Positions 25,776 to 34,629 of a stretch of 64,000 nucleotides of DNA are shown here, in pieces. The first letter of the stretch is position 1; every line of letters begins with the position of its first letter. Origin of the DNA: Dakarella massiliensis (GTDB taxonomy: Bacteria > Pseudomonadota > Gammaproteobacteria > Burkholderiales > Burkholderiaceae_F); the NCBI RefSeq assembly GCF_001182045.1, contig NZ_CVTY01000006.1, positions 186,001 through 250,000 on the forward strand. The letters are read 5' to 3'. The position numbers were made by a program, and so were the translations under genes. A model generated the notes under the pieces. The model saw only the letters and a program-made list of their open reading frames with translations. It had not been told where the DNA came from and made no database searches.

Positions 25776-27188
25776 ATGAAAAAGTCGCAGATCATCAAAA
25801 TCCTTGTGTGCTTCCTGCCGCTTCTCCTCCTTCTGCTTCCGGCTCCCGCCGGAATGAACCCCAAGGCATGGGAGCTCTTCCCCTTCTACGCGGGCGCGAT
25901 TCTCGGAATCATGCTGCATCCGTTTTCTGAAGCCGCCATTCTTCTCATCTTCCTCGGGTTCTATTCCGTCACGATGAAAGGCCAGGCCGTGGCGCTCTCA
26001 GGCTACGCGCTCGCGATGACCTGGCTCGTCGTCGGCGCCTTCGTGATCGCGCAGGCGTTCCGTGACACCCAGCTCGGGAAACGGATCGCCTATCACCTGA
26101 TCCGGATCTTTGGGCGATCCGCGATCGGGCTCGGCTACGCCGCGGCGTTTTCTGACTTCATCATCGCGCCGATGACCCCTTCGAACGCCGCTCGAACCGG
26201 CGGCATCATTTTCCCGATCTTCCGCTCGGTCGCGGAGACGCTCGGTTCCACCCCGGATCACAACCCGGAAAAGATCGGCGCCTATCTCTCGCAGCTCCTC
26301 TACATCATCACGATGGCGACCGGGATCACGTTCCTCACGAGTTACGCCGCAAACGGGGTCGCCTGGGCGATGACGGATCAGATCCTCGGGCTTCAGATCT
26401 CCTGGATCCAGTGGACGATCTCCTTTATCGTGCCGGCCGGTGTCGTGCTCCTCCTCGCGCCGCTCATCATTTATAAGATCTATAAACCCACAATCGGAAA
26501 GATCGATAACAAGCGGATCGCGGCGGAGGGTCTGAAGGACCTCGGCCCGATCTCAAGAAACGAAAAGATCCTTCTCGTTCTCTTCCTCCTCGCGATCATT
26601 CTGTGGTCAACTTCGTCCTACACCAAGATCAACTCCACCGCGGTGGTGCTCGCCTTCATCGCGCTCACGCTGCTCACCGGCGTCCTCAAGTGGAAGGACA
26701 TCGCGGTGAACGGTCAGATCTGGTCAACGCTCATCTGGTACGGCGGCATTCTCGGTATGGCCGGCGCACTCAATAAATTCCAGTTCTTTAACTGGCTCGC
26801 CGGGTGGCTCGAGACCTATATCGACTTCTCGTCCTTCAGCCACATCGGGCTTCTGATTACCCTTGTCTTCGCCGGCACCGCCTGCCGCTACCTCTTCGTC
26901 TCCTGCGGCGCGTATATGGCATCCGTCATTCCGGTGCAGTACACGATCGGTCTCGCGGCGGGGCTCCCCAAGATGGACATGTTCCTTGTCTTCGTGATGT
27001 GCGGCGTGATGGGTGCGTACGTCACCCACTACGCGAACGCCGCGGGCCCGGTGCTTTTCGGCGCTGGCTACGTCCCGCTTAAGAAGTGGTGGGCCACAGG
27101 GCTCTTCATGACACTCGTGAGCTACGTGATCTTCGCGCTCATCGGTGTGCCGTACTGGAAGATCCTCGGACTCTTCTCGTCCCTCTGA
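25776..27188 (+). CDS. DASS-family anion (di/tricarboxylate) transporter
   Basis: The 470-residue inner-membrane protein has about twelve helices. The first helix-hairpin signature APMTPSNAARTGGIIFPIF (about residues 131-149) corresponds to the SNT sodium/substrate motif of the DASS/CitT family. The second repeat ends with MGAYVTHYANAAGPVLFGAG. CitT-like members exchange citrate, succinate or tartrate. Exact substrate cannot be read, but a carboxylate fits the respiratory genes nearby. GGAG precedes the start. The upstream region carries an unusual operator cluster. Confidence 0.85.
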   Translation: MKKSQIIKILVCFLPLLLLLLPAPAGMNPKAWELFPFYAGAILGIMLHPFSEAAILLIFLGFYSVTMKGQAVALSGYALAMTWLVVGAFVIAQAFRDTQLGKRIAYHLIRIFGRSAIGLGYAAAFSDFIIAPMTPSNAARTGGIIFPIFRSVAETLGSTPDHNPEKIGAYLSQLLYIITMATGITFLTSYAANGVAWAMTDQILGLQISWIQWTISFIVPAGVVLLLAPLIIYKIYKPTIGKIDNKRIAAEGLKDLGPISRNEKILLVLFLLAIILWSTSSYTKINSTAVVLAFIALTLLTGVLKWKDIAVNGQIWSTLIWYGGILGMAGALNKFQFFNWLAGWLETYIDFSSFSHIGLLITLVFAGTACRYLFVSCGAYMASVIPVQYTIGLAAGLPKMDMFLVFVMCGVMGAYVTHYANAAGPVLFGAGYVPLKKWWATGLFMTLVSYVIFALIGVPYWKILGLFSSL

Positions 27189-27216
27189 GCCTTGAGCTTC
27201 CCTTAAACCGTACGTA

Positions 27217-27256
27217 AGAGCGGGATGCCGTTTTCATGGCACCCCGCTCTTTTCTT
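27217..27256 (+). terminator. Terminator after the DASS transporter
   Basis: AAGAGCGGG-TGCC pairs with GGCA-CCCCGCTCTT across a bulge, followed by TTCTTCTTT. Confidence 0.8.
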
Positions 27257-27882
27257 CTTTGCCCTTTTTGAACCCTCAAGCGGGCTGTTCAGGAGACTGG
27301 GGGCACTGATTTCGCCCCCGAATATTTTTCCACGTTATTCGTTATTGGAATAGCGACACTGAATAAAAAATACCGCGTCTTTTTTCACCAAAATGAGAAA
27401 TTCACCTTATAATTGGATTTTTGCCTATTTCTGCACCCAAAGTCGGCATCTGTCCTTAACAGTTTCTTAAATCCGGAAACCCGTACGACAAAAACCGCCA
27501 TAAGAATCGGATTAGTAGTGTTTTACTTCACCCAATAAAATACCTGTAACCCCCACAGCCTCTCAAAAATCTGTCACACGGCGTACCTACTTGTGAGATC
27601 AGATAAAAGTCGCATAAGTTCTTAAAAACGCTGTAATATCGGGCTATTGCGGAGAGGTAATCCCGTATTTGATCTATGCCAAAGATTATTGACATGAATC
27701 AGCAAATACCTATTTGGTGATAGTGGCCAAAGTTGATTTCTGGAATCACAAGTGATACATTGTAAATCGTTCAATTACCGAGAGAAATCACGGGCGTTGA
27801 ACATGGTTTTTACTCTGTGTGTCGGTCTAGGTCACTCTCATCCTGATTCTGCGTCGGTGAAGTGTAGACAAGATCAAATTTA
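27257..27882. other. Gene-free AT-rich region between convergent genes
   Basis: About 630 bp lies between the DASS terminator and the orphan terminator at 27884-27918, on a strand with no gene upstream. Its base composition is markedly more AT-rich than the neighbours. TTGACA at 27689-27694 is a full -35 consensus, but the -10 after it (TATTTG, 16 bp on) is weak. The longest plus-strand frame that ends here is 26 codons (27803-27883). A non-coding RNA, a very small protein or decayed mobile DNA are all possible. Confidence 0.4.
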
Positions 27883-27883
27883 G

Positions 27884-27918
27884 TGGAAGGCAGTTACATA
27901 ATTGCCTTCCATTTTTTT
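27884..27918 (+). terminator. Orphan strong terminator
   Basis: TGGAAGGCA (27884-27892) pairs perfectly with TGCCTTCCA (27903-27911) and is followed by seven T. No annotated gene precedes it on this strand for over 600 bp. In the opposite direction it would follow the response-regulator gene, but there its tail (CTAAATTT) is weaker. Confidence 0.85.
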
Positions 27919-27996
27919 ATCTGTGAAATTTCGGGTGAACAACCATTCAGCAAGGGTCCCGGCGCGTTCGGCGGCGGGAAACTCACCCCGACTCAA

Positions 27997-28632
27997 TTAC
28001 GCGTTCAGATAGCGCTCGATTTCGTCCGGATTCCGGACGCCAAGCTTCCGGATAATCGCCGCGCGGTGCACTTCGACGGTCCGCACCGTGATCCCAGTGC
28101 GCTCACTGATCTGGCGGTTCGTGAGCTTCTTCCCGATCAGTTCCGCGATTTCGCGCTCGCGGTCCGTGAGCTCCTGAACCTTCGCCCGGATCGCGCCTTC
28201 GGTTTCTACCGCCCCTGTCTCACTCACGCTCCGCGTCACGGCGCGCGCGATCGCTTTGAGAAGCCGTTCCTGACGCACGGGTTTCTGCACGAAATCCACC
28301 GCGCCGTCCCGCATCGCGCCCACCGCCATATCGATGTCACCGTTCCCGGTGAGGAAGATCACAGGGAGCGCGTACCCTCGGACATTCATTTCTTGCTGCA
28401 GCTCAAGCCCGCTCATCCCGGGCATCCGGACGTCGAGAATCGCGCAGCCAGGGGTGGACGGGGCGTCGTCTGTCAGAAACGCGCGGCCGTTTTCGTAGGT
28501 CTTCACATGCCACCCTTCCGCGGTCAGCATGAATTCCAGCGCTTCCCGCATCGCGGGGTTATCGTCCACGGTCCGGATGAGACACTTCGCCTTGATGTCA
28601 TCCGTGATTTCCGGGATCTCCGTATTCGCCAT
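27997..28632 (-). CDS. Response regulator, FixJ/TtrR type (REC plus LuxR HTH)
   Basis: The 211-residue protein has a receiver domain with the acidic pocket in TVDDNPAMREAL and the phosphoacceptor Asp in CAILDVRMPGMSGLEL (about residue 66). The conserved Thr/Ser and Lys are in VIFLTGNGDIDMAVGAM and DFVQKPV. A LuxR-type helix-turn-helix (about 145-205) carries LTDREREIAELIGKKLTNRQ and TGITVRTVEVHRAAII. This is the TtrR/FixJ subfamily. It pairs with the histidine kinase gene upstream on the same strand. A GGGCGCTC/GAGCGCCC hairpin (28681-28730) lies in the 166-bp gap between them. Confidence 0.92.
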   Translation of the reverse strand: MANTEIPEITDDIKAKCLIRTVDDNPAMREALEFMLTAEGWHVKTYENGRAFLTDDAPSTPGCAILDVRMPGMSGLELQQEMNVRGYALPVIFLTGNGDIDMAVGAMRDGAVDFVQKPVRQERLLKAIARAVTRSVSETGAVETEGAIRAKVQELTDREREIAELIGKKLTNRQISERTGITVRTVEVHRAAIIRKLGVRNPDEIERYLNA

Positions 28633-28798
28633 TTTTTCTCTCTCCTTATTTAGGCATCAGGCAGCGACCGCTTCCCCAAGGGGCGCTCCCCGGCGTTTTT
28701 CAGTTCAGGGAGCTCTCCCCTTGAGCGCCCGATTCTTTCTTTGAATCCGCGGCGGTTTCAGCTTTCACAAAACCTGCCGCCCGATCCGCCGGCTCTTT

Positions 28799-30643
28799 TT
28801 AATTTGGCTCGGCGGCATCGTCCCGCGGCTTCTTGTCATTTGAGTCCGCGGCTGGGAGGTGCACGTAGATCGTCACTCCCCGGACGCTCCCGTTCTCGAT
28901 CGAAAGCCGCCCGCCGTTCCGCTCCACGATCGACTTCACGATGAGGAGCCCAAGTCCGATCCCCTCGTGCTTCGAGCTCTTCAGGGCTCCCGACGGGTTC
29001 TCGATTTCGGCAAGCTGCTCCGGGGTCAGCGCCGGCCCGTTATCCGACACCGCGAGCAATGCTTTACCGGGGTTCGACGCGATGATAATCTCAACCACCC
29101 CGTCCGGCTGATCTTTTACGGCTTCCGCCGCGTTTTTAATGAGATTATAGGCGACGAGCTCCATTTCGAGCTGATCCGCGATAAGCGTCACCGCATTCGC
29201 GTCAGTGCGCTTAAACCGCACGCGGGATCCGGACGCGGAGCGGTACCCGGCAAGCGACCGGGTGACGACGTCGTTGAGTGATATCGGTTTCCGGTCGATA
29301 TCCTTTGCCCGGGCGTAGGCCCGCACGCGTTCCACGATGTCGCTCGCCCGCTCGGCCTGCGTTTCGAGTTTCCCAAGCGCCATCTCCATTTGGGATTCAG
29401 AGGCTTTCCCCCGCTTGATAAGCGACTTCATCCCCTGGGCGTAGAGCGAAATTGCGCCGAGCGGCTGCCGCATCTCATGCGCGAACACCGAGCAGAGCTG
29501 CCCGATGATCCCCATCTTCTCCATAAAGCTGATCTTCGCCGCGTCTTCGCGGGACTTCTCCTCGTACTCCTTCTGAATCCGGAGCGACTCCTGGAGCTGC
29601 GCCGTGCGGCGCTTCACGAGCACCTCGGTTCGGACACTGTGAAGGATGAGACCGAGGATCAGGAGGATCCCGATCAGGATCGCGCTCCAGTAGGTCATGA
29701 TGAAGCGACTGAGCGACCACTCTCTTAAATAGCGGTAGGGACCGATCTTGAGACCCTTGAAGAGCGCGTCAACGGACCGGAAGTCCGTCGCGATGCTCCA
29801 GTAGAAGCCGTCTTTCGTCGGCGGCATCTCGAGCACCGCGGATGTCACAATCTTTGAGATCTCGGGCGGCGTATTCGCGCTCGTGCCGATGGTCCACGTG
29901 GGATAGAGGTCGGTTGAACGCTGGCAGGGCTCGTTCGCGTCCCGCTGATCGATCACACGGAACAGCCCCTTATCCTCCGGATGCTTCTTCAGCCACCCCT
30001 CAAGCCAACAGATGCGGAGCGTGATGATGTCGACATCCTTCCGCCTCAGTGCGTCAAGGATCGAGACAGCGCCGGGGCCCCCGCCATAGAAGTTTGTTTT
30101 CTTGAAAAACGCTTCCGGGTCAAACCCCTGCCGCAGCACTTCGCCAAGCGCCAGCTGATACCCCGTGAACGCGGTGGGGGAGGAGGCCCCAAGGACCGAG
30201 CCCTTCGCGTCGTAAAGCGTCCGGATCCCGGAGTCATTCCGCACAATCAGCGCGGCGCCGTCACTGTGATTCGGGTCCGGGTAGTTTTTGGAGGCGACGG
30301 TCGCGAGCGAACTCGCGCCGTACTGCACCATGCGGCGGTAGAAGCCGCTTGACGCGAGGAACACATCCACGTCCCCGTTCTTGATCGCGTCCCGCAGCTG
30401 CTCCAGCGTGTACTCCTTGATCCGCAGATGCTGTTTCCCGATCCGCTTCTCAAGCGCCCGGATCGTGTCCGGAATGATCTCTTCGTTAGGGGACGGGCTT
30501 GTGTAATAGACGATCCCGAGCGTCACGTCCGGAATTGCTTCTCCGGCCACAGCGGCGCCCGCCGTTCCGGCCGCGAGGACCTGAAAAGCCGCTGAAATAA
30601 GGATCGCAGCAAAGGCTGTCCTGAGTTTGTGGGAACGTTTCAT
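28799..30643 (-). CDS. Sensor histidine kinase with PhnD-like periplasmic domain (TtrS type)
   Basis: The kinase has about 614 residues. A signal-anchor (FAAILISAAFQVLAAGTAGA) is followed by a periplasmic-binding-protein-like domain, about residues 35-300, with VTLGIVYYTSPSPNEEIIPD and DVDVFLASSGFYRRM, as in TtrS. One membrane helix (about 310-332, WSAILIGILLILGLILHS) leads to a coiled stretch, the H-box FAHEMRQPLGAISLYAQG with the phosphorylated His, the N-box NLIKNAAEAV, and the G-boxes VSDNGPALT and EGIGLGLLIVKSIV. I chose the ATG at 30643 over an in-frame TTG at 30679. The gene is divergent from the Tat aconitase gene, so its ligand may be a carboxylate handled there; tetrathionate remains possible. 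Confidence 0.9.
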   Translation of the reverse strand: MKRSHKLRTAFAAILISAAFQVLAAGTAGAAVAGEAIPDVTLGIVYYTSPSPNEEIIPDTIRALEKRIGKQHLRIKEYTLEQLRDAIKNGDVDVFLASSGFYRRMVQYGASSLATVASKNYPDPNHSDGAALIVRNDSGIRTLYDAKGSVLGASSPTAFTGYQLALGEVLRQGFDPEAFFKKTNFYGGGPGAVSILDALRRKDVDIITLRICWLEGWLKKHPEDKGLFRVIDQRDANEPCQRSTDLYPTWTIGTSANTPPEISKIVTSAVLEMPPTKDGFYWSIATDFRSVDALFKGLKIGPYRYLREWSLSRFIMTYWSAILIGILLILGLILHSVRTEVLVKRRTAQLQESLRIQKEYEEKSREDAAKISFMEKMGIIGQLCSVFAHEMRQPLGAISLYAQGMKSLIKRGKASESQMEMALGKLETQAERASDIVERVRAYARAKDIDRKPISLNDVVTRSLAGYRSASGSRVRFKRTDANAVTLIADQLEMELVAYNLIKNAAEAVKDQPDGVVEIIIASNPGKALLAVSDNGPALTPEQLAEIENPSGALKSSKHEGIGLGLLIVKSIVERNGGRLSIENGSVRGVTIYVHLPAADSNDKKPRDDAAEPN

Positions 30644-30679
30644 GGCATCAGTGTCAGATTGCTTACCCAGAAAGGACAA

Positions 30680-30731
30680 CCGCCGAATAGTCTTTTGACT
30701 GAAAACACACTACGTAGTGGTAGGTCGGCGG
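30680..30731. promoter_or_regulatory. Divergent promoter region with palindromes between kinase and aconitase
   Basis: CACTACGTAGTG (30708-30719) is a perfect 12-bp palindrome. It lies between CCGCCGA (30680-30686) and its inverted copy TCGGCGG (30725-30731). These are candidate sites for the TtrR-like regulator. Confidence 0.45.
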
Positions 30732-30855
30732 AACAATGTTCACCGTACTGAAGAGGTCTCAGAAACTTCTTCGGGCCTAGAAAACCAGAATCAAACCTGA
30801 AACCAACGTCCGGATTCCGAACTGCCATTCGAATTCCGGCCGAGGAGAGAACAAC

Positions 30856-33261
30856 ATGGAATCTCAGAATAAATTCCAGGTGTCCCGCCGTACCCTGCTC
30901 AAGGATACCGCGATCGGCGCCGCCGGTGTGTCGACGATGGGCATTGCGGATATCGCATCCGCTGCCACGAAGCAGTCTGCCAAGAAGGCTCACAAGGCTC
31001 CGACCGCCCAGATCCGCAACTTCGACATGATCGAAGCGTTCTACGCGAACTATCCGAAGAAGCTCGCCGCGGTCCGTTCGAAGCTGAACCGCCCGCTCAC
31101 CCTCTCTGAAAAGATCCTCTACACCCACCTCTACGATCCGGAAGCGGTGAAGGAATATAAGCGCGGCGCGTCTTACGCCGAATTCCGTCCGGACCGCGCC
31201 GGTACGCACGACATCGGCGGCCCGATGGCGATTCTCCAGTTCATGGTCTCCGGCAAGAAGAAGATTGCCCTCCCGGCCGCTATGGTCTGCGATCACCTCG
31301 TGACCGCGAACGCCGGCGCCCGTAAGGACATCGCCTTCGCTGACCACTACAACAAGGAAACGTACGACTTCCTGCGCACCGTGTCCCGCCGCTACGGCTT
31401 CGACTTCTGGCCCGCGGGTTCCGGCATCTGCCATCAGGTGTTCCTTGAGAACTACGATTTCCCGGGCGGCATGATGCTCGTCACCGACTCCCACACCCCG
31501 ACCGCCTGCGGTCTCGGCATGCTCGCGATCGGTGTCGGCGGCGCTGACCTCGTGGACGCTCTGATGGGTTCCGAGTGGGAACTCAAGATGCCGAAGCTGA
31601 TCGGTGTGAAGCTCACCGGTAAGCTCCAGGGCTGGGCCTCTCCTAAGGACGTCATCCTCCGCGTCGCTCAGATCCTGACGACGAAGGGCGGCACGAACTG
31701 CATTATTGAATACTTCGGTGACGGCGCGAACACCATCTCCGCGACCGGCAAGGCGACGATCGGCAACATGGGCGCTGAAGTCGGCTCCACGACCTCCGTC
31801 TTCCCGTATGACTCCCACATGAAGGCTTACCTGAAGGCCACGAACCGCGAAGCGGTGGCGGACCTCGCTGACGGTGTCGCGAAGGACCTGCAGGCGGACC
31901 CCGAAGTCTATGCTCACCCGGAGAAGTACTTTGACCGCGTGATTGAACTGAACCTCTCGGAACTTAAGCCCCTCATCAACGGCCCGCTCTCTCCGGATGC
32001 CGCGATGGAACTTGACCAGGTCGGTGACACGCTCGCGAAGAAGAACATTCCGGAAAATATCGAAGTCGCTCTCGTCGGCTCCTGCACGAACTCTTCCTAC
32101 GAAGACTTCACCCGCGCCGCTTCGATCGTGAAGCAGTGCCTCGATAAGGGCGTGAAGATCAAGACGCCGCTGATCGTCGTTCCGGGCTCTGTCCGCATTC
32201 GTGAGACCCTGAAGCGTGACGGCATTCTGCAGCAGTTTGAGAAGCTGAACGCCACCGTGATGACCACCGCCTGCGGCCCCTGCATCGGCCAGTGGGATCG
32301 TCACATCGGCGATAAGACGAAGGTGAACACGATCATCGAGTCCTTCAACCGCAACTTCGCCGGCCGTAACGACGGCAGCAAGAAGACCCAGGCTTTCCTC
32401 GCGTCTCCTGAAATCGTGGTCGCGATGGCAATCAACGGCGATATGCGCTTCAACCCGCTGAAGAGCACGGTGACCGGCGCGAACGGCATTTCCTTCAAGC
32501 TCGCGACTCCGGTCGGTGAGGAACTCCCGGCTAAGGGCTTTGCCACGAACGTCGGCGGCTGCATCATCCCGGACTTCAAGCAGGTCCCGGTTGTGGTGGC
32601 TCCGAACGCCGAGCGTATCCGCCTCCTCACCCCGTTCCCGGCCTGGAACGGCAAGGATTACGTCGATCTCCCGCTGCTGATTAAGGCGAAGGGTAAGTGC
32701 ACGACGGACCACATCTCCCCCGGGGGCAAGTGGCTTCCGTACCGCGGCAACATCGACCGGATTTCCGATAACCTCCTCGAACGCGCGACGAACGCCTTTA
32801 ACGGCAAGAGCCAGAGCGTCTGGAACGTGGTGAACAAGGACTACGAGTCCCCCGCGAAGACCGCCCGCCTCTATAAGAACAAGGGCATCCAGTCGATCAT
32901 CGTCGGCGACGATAACTACGGTGAAGGTTCTTCCCGTGAACACGCCGCCATGGAACCGCGTTACCTCGGCGTCGTGGTGGTGCTCGCGAAGAGCCTCGCC
33001 CGAATCCACGAGTCCAACCTGAAGAAGCAGGGCGTCCTCGCGCTCACCTTCGTGGACCCGAAGGATTACGACAAGATCCGTGAGAAGGACCGCATCTCGG
33101 TCCTCGGCCTCTCCCAGATCGCTCCGGGGAAGACGGTGACGATCGTCTGCAAGCATGAGGACGGCACCGAAGACCGCTTCCAGGCTCAGCATTCGTATAA
33201 CGCGAAGCAGCTCACCTGGTTCCGCGCCGGTTCCGCGATGAACGCTCTCGGCAAGGCCTAA
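30856..33261 (+). CDS. acn: Aconitate hydratase with a twin-arginine (Tat) signal peptide
   Basis: The 801-residue aconitase interconverts citrate, cis-aconitate and isocitrate. Residues 1-38 form a Tat signal: VSRRTLLKDTAIGAAGVSTM, then a cleavage site after ASA. The start is certain because GAGGAGAG lies six bases before the ATG. The mature part is a full mitochondrial-type aconitase. The [4Fe-4S] ligands are Cys410 (GSCTNS), Cys473 and Cys476 (ACGPC), with the 63- and 3-residue spacing of the bovine enzyme. DHL, DSHTPT, GSVRIRETLKRDG and the catalytic GEGSSREHAA are all intact. Tat export of the folded cluster enzyme to the periplasm is implied. Codon use resembles the porin, suggesting high expression. 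It is divergent from a TtrS-like kinase and followed by a strong terminator. Confidence 0.93.
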   Translation: MESQNKFQVSRRTLLKDTAIGAAGVSTMGIADIASAATKQSAKKAHKAPTAQIRNFDMIEAFYANYPKKLAAVRSKLNRPLTLSEKILYTHLYDPEAVKEYKRGASYAEFRPDRAGTHDIGGPMAILQFMVSGKKKIALPAAMVCDHLVTANAGARKDIAFADHYNKETYDFLRTVSRRYGFDFWPAGSGICHQVFLENYDFPGGMMLVTDSHTPTACGLGMLAIGVGGADLVDALMGSEWELKMPKLIGVKLTGKLQGWASPKDVILRVAQILTTKGGTNCIIEYFGDGANTISATGKATIGNMGAEVGSTTSVFPYDSHMKAYLKATNREAVADLADGVAKDLQADPEVYAHPEKYFDRVIELNLSELKPLINGPLSPDAAMELDQVGDTLAKKNIPENIEVALVGSCTNSSYEDFTRAASIVKQCLDKGVKIKTPLIVVPGSVRIRETLKRDGILQQFEKLNATVMTTACGPCIGQWDRHIGDKTKVNTIIESFNRNFAGRNDGSKKTQAFLASPEIVVAMAINGDMRFNPLKSTVTGANGISFKLATPVGEELPAKGFATNVGGCIIPDFKQVPVVVAPNAERIRLLTPFPAWNGKDYVDLPLLIKAKGKCTTDHISPGGKWLPYRGNIDRISDNLLERATNAFNGKSQSVWNVVNKDYESPAKTARLYKNKGIQSIIVGDDNYGEGSSREHAAMEPRYLGVVVVLAKSLARIHESNLKKQGVLALTFVDPKDYDKIREKDRISVLGLSQIAPGKTVTIVCKHEDGTEDRFQAQHSYNAKQLTWFRAGSAMNALGKA

Positions 33262-33726
33262 GCCACCTGCCGAAAGCCTTGAGACCGCCCCTCCTTCTCT
33301 CCCTCTGAGAGGCGGTCTCGTAAATCTCCCATAACGGCTTGTTGGATGGATCCGAGGAGTTCTCTCCTGCCCCGGTTCCATCCATTTTTTTGTCTTCACA
33401 TTCCGGAATCCCGAATAAAGCAAAAGGCCTGCGGTATGAATCGCGAGCCTTCTTTTTGCCGGATGGGTGTCATACCACCGTCCCTTGCCTTCACGGATGG
33501 GTAAGCCCCCGTCCGTTCCTTAAACATACCGAATCGCCCATCCAAAATCAATCCGAGCTGACGATCCACGTCTCCCGGGATTCGGGCCGCGCGGGCAAAA
33601 AAAAGGAGCTTATCGAAATTGCTCTGATAAGACTCCTTCGGACGGTGCCTGGAAGGCTGTAGGAGAGGTCCTCCAGGTCGCCGGTCGTTCCCAAACTCTG
33701 GATCCGGAACCCCGGATCGGAATGCT
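33262..33726. other. Intergenic region after the aconitase gene
   Basis: It contains a hairpin GAGACCGCC/GGCGGTCTC (33281-33319) without U-tract and the terminator at 33343-33391. Nothing is supported in the remaining 330 bp. Confidence 0.5.
33343..33391 (+). terminator. Aconitase terminator
   Basis: TGGATGGA (33343-33350) pairs with TCCATCCA (33377-33384) and is followed by seven T. Confidence 0.85.
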
Positions 33727-34203
33727 TTACACGCCGTACACGCGGGTTTCTTCCGTCACCGTTTCGATGACGGGTTCCGGAGTCCCCGGCTTCACCACAC
33801 GCTCACTGATCTGCTCTTCCGTAATAATGAGACGGCGGCGGTCGCAGATCACGCGGGCTTCTTCACGGAGAAGCGAAATGAGGTGCTTCATTTCGCCTTC
33901 GCTCCGGGCGCGAGCCTCAATCTTCACTTCGACGCGGGTCGGGCCGCAGCTGAGCGGCACCCCGGTGTCACCAAGCGACACCACGTGCGCCTCAGCGCCC
34001 CAGATCGCCTGGGCGGCGGTTTCGACCCGGAGAATGAGCTCCGCCGCGCCGCTGATCGCGGCACCCGCCTCGGGCGCTTTCCCCTGAGTCTCAGTATTCG
34101 GTTCAATCACAAAAGCCACCCGGCGCGTCACGGGGGCGTCCGACCGGGGGTCGAACGTCAGCACGGATTTCACGCGCGATAGCACTTTCTGTCCAAATGC
34201 CAT
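33727..34203 (-). CDS. Hypothetical protein
   Basis: The 158-residue protein matches no family I recognise. It starts MAFGQKVLSRVKSVLTFD and is soluble, without signal peptide or membrane segment. The middle is Ala-rich (about residues 40-65), and a charged helix near 105-125 (SEGEMKHLISLLREEARVI) precedes a terminal strand region rich in Val/Thr/Glu (VIETVTEETRVYGV). GGAGGAG just before the start codon supports real translation. It stands alone between the aconitase and a hydrolase on the other strand. Confidence 0.6.
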   Translation of the reverse strand: MAFGQKVLSRVKSVLTFDPRSDAPVTRRVAFVIEPNTETQGKAPEAGAAISGAAELILRVETAAQAIWGAEAHVVSLGDTGVPLSCGPTRVEVKIEARARSEGEMKHLISLLREEARVICDRRRLIITEEQISERVVKPGTPEPVIETVTEETRVYGV

Positions 34204-34629
34204 TTCAGTTCTCCTCCAGAATTCAGCTTTTTCGCCGCGCGGAGAAAGCCCCTAAGTGCTTTCTTCAGCGCTAATTTCGATTCTAACTGCCGGAATCTTT
34301 TTGCCAATAAGGCATTGTGATTAAAAGGAATTGCTTAGAAAAAAGAAGCATTTCTGCGTACCTGAGGCGACAGAAACGTTCCCATCTTGGGACTCCGATC
34401 CGGCGCACTGAAAAAGGTGTTCTCCCCGCACTTTGGGATCCTTCCCCCTGTTGCTGTCAAAACCGCGCGGAAGCCCGGCCGCTTTCTTTCCCTTTTTCCC
34501 CTGACTTACAATTAAGAGCGAACAGCGAATCTGGCACCGAAGTAATCAAACGCATATCTACAGGAGAGCCTGGCCGTGAGGATCAGACTCCCGCCGAACG
34601 CGGTACCCGAATCAAAGGACGGATCCTCA
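34204..34629. other. Intergenic region between divergent genes
   Basis: 425 bp with no supported gene or clear promoter. A short plus-strand open frame (34317-34715) overlaps the start of the next gene and has no family content. Confidence 0.4.

Noticed and set aside
27803-27883. A 26-codon frame directly before the orphan terminator
   Set aside because: There is no convincing ribosome-binding site and no comparison is possible, so it is mentioned only as a possibility and not called a gene.
27883-28653. A 256-codon open frame opposite the response regulator
   Set aside because: It is antisense to a clear REC-LuxR protein and begins inside the terminator hairpin.
30640-33423. A 927-codon open frame opposite the aconitase gene
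   Set aside because: It is antisense to a perfect aconitase. Its sequence is rich in Arg, His, Val and Asp and has no family motif, as expected for the reverse of high-GC coding DNA.
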